DNA from: a virus
Virus record (IMG/VR): IMGVR_UViG_3300010399_000080
Coordinates: 1-22,477 of that record
Reading direction: 5' to 3' (one strand)
Length of the DNA stretch: 22,477 bases
Position numbers and translations under genes: made by a program. The notes beneath the pieces are model-generated. The model worked only from the letters and a program-made list of their open reading frames with translations. It did no database searches and had not been told where the DNA came from. Below, piece after piece: positions 20,744 to 22,477 of this stretch (position 1 is the first letter of the stretch; every line of letters starts with the position of its first letter).

Positions 20744-20925
20744 GCCCTCGCGAGTGGGATGAAGCGGCACGTGCCAAGGGCGTCGATATCGACGACCCCG
20801 AGTACATGCCAGCAGCACAGCGGGCGATGGGCAACGTGCCCCGCCCGCCCGGACCCAGCCGTCACCCAAGCCCTCGCTGCGAGAGCGGCAAGCGGCTCTA
20901 CTGCACGTGTGATACGTGCTTCTGA
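20740..20925 (+). CDS. Small protein with C-terminal CTCDTC motif, 61 aa
   Basis: GTG 20740 overlaps the preceding stop (GTGA), the reason for this start. The N-terminus is acidic and helical (PREWDEAARAKGVDIDDPEY), the middle is Pro/Gly-rich, and the end reads CESGKRLYCTCDTCF. The terminal Cys cluster suggests a metal-binding tail. I recall similar endings in other phage proteins but cannot name a family. Confidence 0.6.
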   Translation: MSPREWDEAARAKGVDIDDPEYMPAAQRAMGNVPRPPGPSRHPSPRCESGKRLYCTCDTCF

Positions 20926-20938
20926 AAGGAGCAACACC

Positions 20939-21388
20939 ATGAAGATGCCCGATGATGTGAAGTCCGAACTGTTCAACGTCCTCACGTCCCTCCCGAAAGA
21001 GGTGGACGGTCTCAAGCGCGCCATCGTGGATGGCTCGTTCGACGGCAGCACGTACGACACGAGCAATGGCACGCGCGGTGCGTGTCTCGTCGGCACGGTC
21101 TGCAAGATGCAGATGCGGCGCATCAACAGAGTGTTTCGCGCTGACAACGGCCGCGACTACACCGCCAAGGTCACCACGCCCACCGGCACGTTCATCGTGG
21201 ACGCCGACAGCGCGCTCGAACAGTGGGTGTTCTTCATCTACCCCGAAAACCGTGGCAATGCTGAGGCTGACGGACGTCGCGCCGCCCTCTTGGCCGCCAT
21301 CGCCGAGTGGGAAGTGACGCACAAGGCGAGGGTGCTGCGTCGCTGGTACCGCGCGACCAAGCGTTTCGTCAAGGTCGCGAGTGTCTGA
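20939..21388 (+). CDS. Conserved phage-type hypothetical protein, 149 aa
   Basis: ATG 20939 has GAAAGGAG upstream; the longer open frame reaching back to 20759 has no such site and overlaps the previous gene. The segment GLKRAIVDGSFDGSTYDTSN followed by GACLVGTVCKM recalls a widespread phage family of unknown function with a GS-x-Y...CLVGT pattern. A later EQWVFFIYPEN and a C-terminal helix complete it. TGATG coupling joins it to the next gene. Confidence 0.7.
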   Translation: MKMPDDVKSELFNVLTSLPKEVDGLKRAIVDGSFDGSTYDTSNGTRGACLVGTVCKMQMRRINRVFRADNGRDYTAKVTTPTGTFIVDADSALEQWVFFIYPENRGNAEADGRRAALLAAIAEWEVTHKARVLRRWYRATKRFVKVASV

Positions 21389-21690
21389 TGCACGGGCTCA
21401 AGAGATACCTCAACCAGACCATCCGTCTGCGCGTGGACCAGCGCATGCCGTACTGGCGGCACAACATCCGCTGTGGCCTGCACAGTGGCATCCCGTGGTG
21501 CTGCGTCCTGTTCTTCACGTTCGTCTGGTACCCAACCGCTGAGACGCGCTGGCACGAGCGGTATCGCCGCTGGCGCACGTGGTGGCACCGCAATGGCTGC
21601 ATCCGCTGTCCCATCTGCATCCTTCGCAACGCACCCGGCATCTCCGCGAAGCACTGCGACTGCTACAATCGAAAGGAGACTCAGTCATGA
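21388..21690 (+). CDS. Small Trp/Cys-rich protein, 100 aa
   Basis: ATG 21388 shares a base with the upstream TGA. The middle segment HSGIPWCCVLFFTFVWYPT is hydrophobic with two adjacent cysteines, and the end has CIRCPICI followed by HCDCY, a zinc-ribbon-like array. I recall phage proteins with an IPWCC motif and a C-terminal CPxC cluster, all of unknown function. It is basic overall. A short membrane-associated segment is possible but not certain. Confidence 0.65.
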   Translation: MHGLKRYLNQTIRLRVDQRMPYWRHNIRCGLHSGIPWCCVLFFTFVWYPTAETRWHERYRRWRTWWHRNGCIRCPICILRNAPGISAKHCDCYNRKETQS

Positions 21691-22106
21691 GCAAACCCCG
21701 TGTCCTCACGAACGCCGAAGAGCGCAAGCTGATTGCTGCCCTTCGGTCCGACAAGTACAAGCAGACACCGGACTGGCTGCGCAAGGGCGACAGGTTCTGC
21801 TGCCTCGGTGTCTACTGCGACATTTCCGGCAGCGGCGAGTGGAAGAAGCGTGACCGGGAGTTCTCGTTTCATCTCTTCGGCAAACATCTACTGGAACCGT
21901 CCGCTCTCACCGTTCTTCCGACGCTTCTGGCCCGGCGTCTCAGATGGGACGACGACAGTGGGATTCTCAACTTCACGAATCGTGAAGCTGGCGTCGTCAC
22001 GCTGGCCATGCTCAACGACGATGGCTTCACGTTCAACCAGATTGCCGACCTCATCGGCGCGGGCCTCGTCCGCAAGCTGGCGAAGCGCAAGAAGGTGACG
22101 CCATGA
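21687..22106 (+). CDS. Conserved phage-type hypothetical protein, 139 aa
   Basis: ATG 21687 overlaps the upstream stop and follows the repeated 13-mer with GAAAGGAG. The N-terminal half has LIAALRSDKYKQTPDWLRKG followed by DRFCCLGVYCDISG, a pattern I recall from many phage proteins: W/L-x-x-ALRSG-Y-x-Q...LR-x-G-x-x-CCLGV-CD. The C-terminal half has LAMLNDDGFTFNQIADLI, also usual in that family. Function unknown. It ends overlapping the next ATG. Confidence 0.8.
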   Translation: MSKPRVLTNAEERKLIAALRSDKYKQTPDWLRKGDRFCCLGVYCDISGSGEWKKRDREFSFHLFGKHLLEPSALTVLPTLLARRLRWDDDSGILNFTNREAGVVTLAMLNDDGFTFNQIADLIGAGLVRKLAKRKKVTP

Positions 22107-22258
22107 CCGGCTACTACATCCACATCACCGAAGAGAACGTCACTCACCTGCGATTCTTCCGCAACGAAGCGCAGGCTGCCCAGCAAATCGACAAGTGGTA
22201 CCGTGACACCGATGGCCGTGTTGCGACGGTCGTCGGACCGCAGCAGGTGGCCAAATGA
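22103..22258 (+). CDS. Very small hypothetical protein, 51 aa
   Basis: ATG 22103 overlaps the previous stop (ATGA), and its own TGA overlaps the next ATG. The sequence is GYYIHITEENVTHLRFFRNE then a helix and VATVVGPQQVAK, a likely beta-alpha-beta fold. No family is recognised. Support comes from tight coupling at both ends. Confidence 0.6.
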   Translation: MTGYYIHITEENVTHLRFFRNEAQAAQQIDKWYRDTDGRVATVVGPQQVAK

Positions 22259-22377
22259 AGACCTTCATTCTGTACATCATCGCCCTCACCCTTATCTTAA
22301 TCGGGGCGGAACTCAAGGAGATGAACCGTCACCTCGCTGTCATCGCCTCACCCGTCCCCGTGGAGGTGCGCAAGTGA
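22255..22377 (+). CDS. Single-pass membrane peptide, 40 aa
   Basis: ATG 22255 overlaps the previous stop and the gene ends overlapping the next GTG. Residues 3-18 (TFILYIIALTLILIGA) form one hydrophobic segment, followed by an amphipathic, charged tail. It should sit in the inner membrane. A lysis or superinfection-exclusion role is possible, but nothing specific supports it. Confidence 0.6.
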   Translation: MKTFILYIIALTLILIGAELKEMNRHLAVIASPVPVEVRK

Positions 22378-22477
22378 AGTCTCGCACGGTCGAAGCAATC
22401 GCACGGGCTGGTGCTCTCGACCGTGCACAGGCTTACCTCGCAGAGAGCAAGCGCACAGCGGAGAAGGCTGCCGCCGA
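22374..22477 (+). CDS. Partial protein at the right edge
   Basis: GTG 22374 overlaps the previous TGA (GTGA) with GGAGG seven bases upstream. The 34 visible codons give a basic, Ala-rich helical start (KSRTVEAIARAGALDRAQAY). The rest is outside the window, so no family can be assigned. Confidence 0.55.
   Translation, partial: MKSRTVEAIARAGALDRAQAYLAESKRTAEKAAA

Noticed and set aside
20280-20762. 160-codon plus-strand open frame starting inside the structured gap
   Set aside because: It crosses the 20393-20743 gene in another frame, lacks a good ribosome binding site, and becomes Arg/Ser/Pro-rich in the overlap.
19535-21322. 595-codon open frame on the minus strand
   Set aside because: It runs opposite well-supported plus-strand genes and the structured gap, has Arg/Val/Ala-biased low-quality composition and no ribosome binding site. 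It is a shadow of GC-rich codon use.

Overview
The window looks like part of a tailed double-stranded DNA bacteriophage genome, GC-rich and densely coded. No bacterial housekeeping gene, integrase, rRNA or complete tRNA is visible. A large terminase, a portal, a putative scaffold and an SU10-type (DUF5309-like) major capsid protein make the phage assignment firm. The capsid and portal types suggest a podovirus-like particle, but that is an inference. The host cannot be named from this sequence; GC-rich codon use and the Gp88-like and DUF932-like genes fit phages of GC-rich bacteria.

Layout. Positions 1-15731 form one leftward (minus-strand) late module. In transcription order it encodes: a putative small terminase; a HELMH zincin-like protein; a small protein; an SPFH/band-7 membrane protein; several small proteins, one with a Cys-rich zinc-ribbon pattern; the large terminase; two small proteins; an HNH endonuclease; a triple-repeat tail-collar-like protein rich in His-Thr; a small protein; a DEDD exonuclease-like protein; the portal; a 134-aa protein; a second, related HNH endonuclease; a small basic protein; a putative scaffold; the major capsid protein; four small proteins; and a partial protein that leaves the window. 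Most genes overlap by 1-17 bases or lie within about 25 bases of each other, so they are probably one operon.

Positions 15732-17333 carry no convincing gene and divide the two arms. The left half holds an AT-rich inverted-repeat patch, a CpG-rich alternating purine-pyrimidine tract, three 20-bp iteron-like repeats, two tandem TGGTCA/TGACCA dyads and an 18-bp perfect palindrome. A sigma70-like promoter at 16483-16512 faces right. The next roughly 820 bases are packed with short perfect hairpins, several closed by GNRA-type tetraloops in the plus-strand reading. I read the left half as a control or origin region and the right half as a long structured leader or noncoding RNA. Both readings are inferences.

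Positions 17334-22477 form a rightward operon of small, translationally coupled genes (ATGA, GTGA and TGATG junctions), probably early or accessory. It includes a Gp88-like protein, a DUF932-like protein, a protein with an L7/L12-like C-terminal motif and several small families of unknown function. One 237-base gap (20156-20392) interrupts it and is almost entirely foldable, including a hairpin that matches a tRNA T-arm.

The strongest candidates for something undescribed are the structured noncoding segments at 16513-17333 and 20156-20392 and the repeat-rich control region just left of the first.
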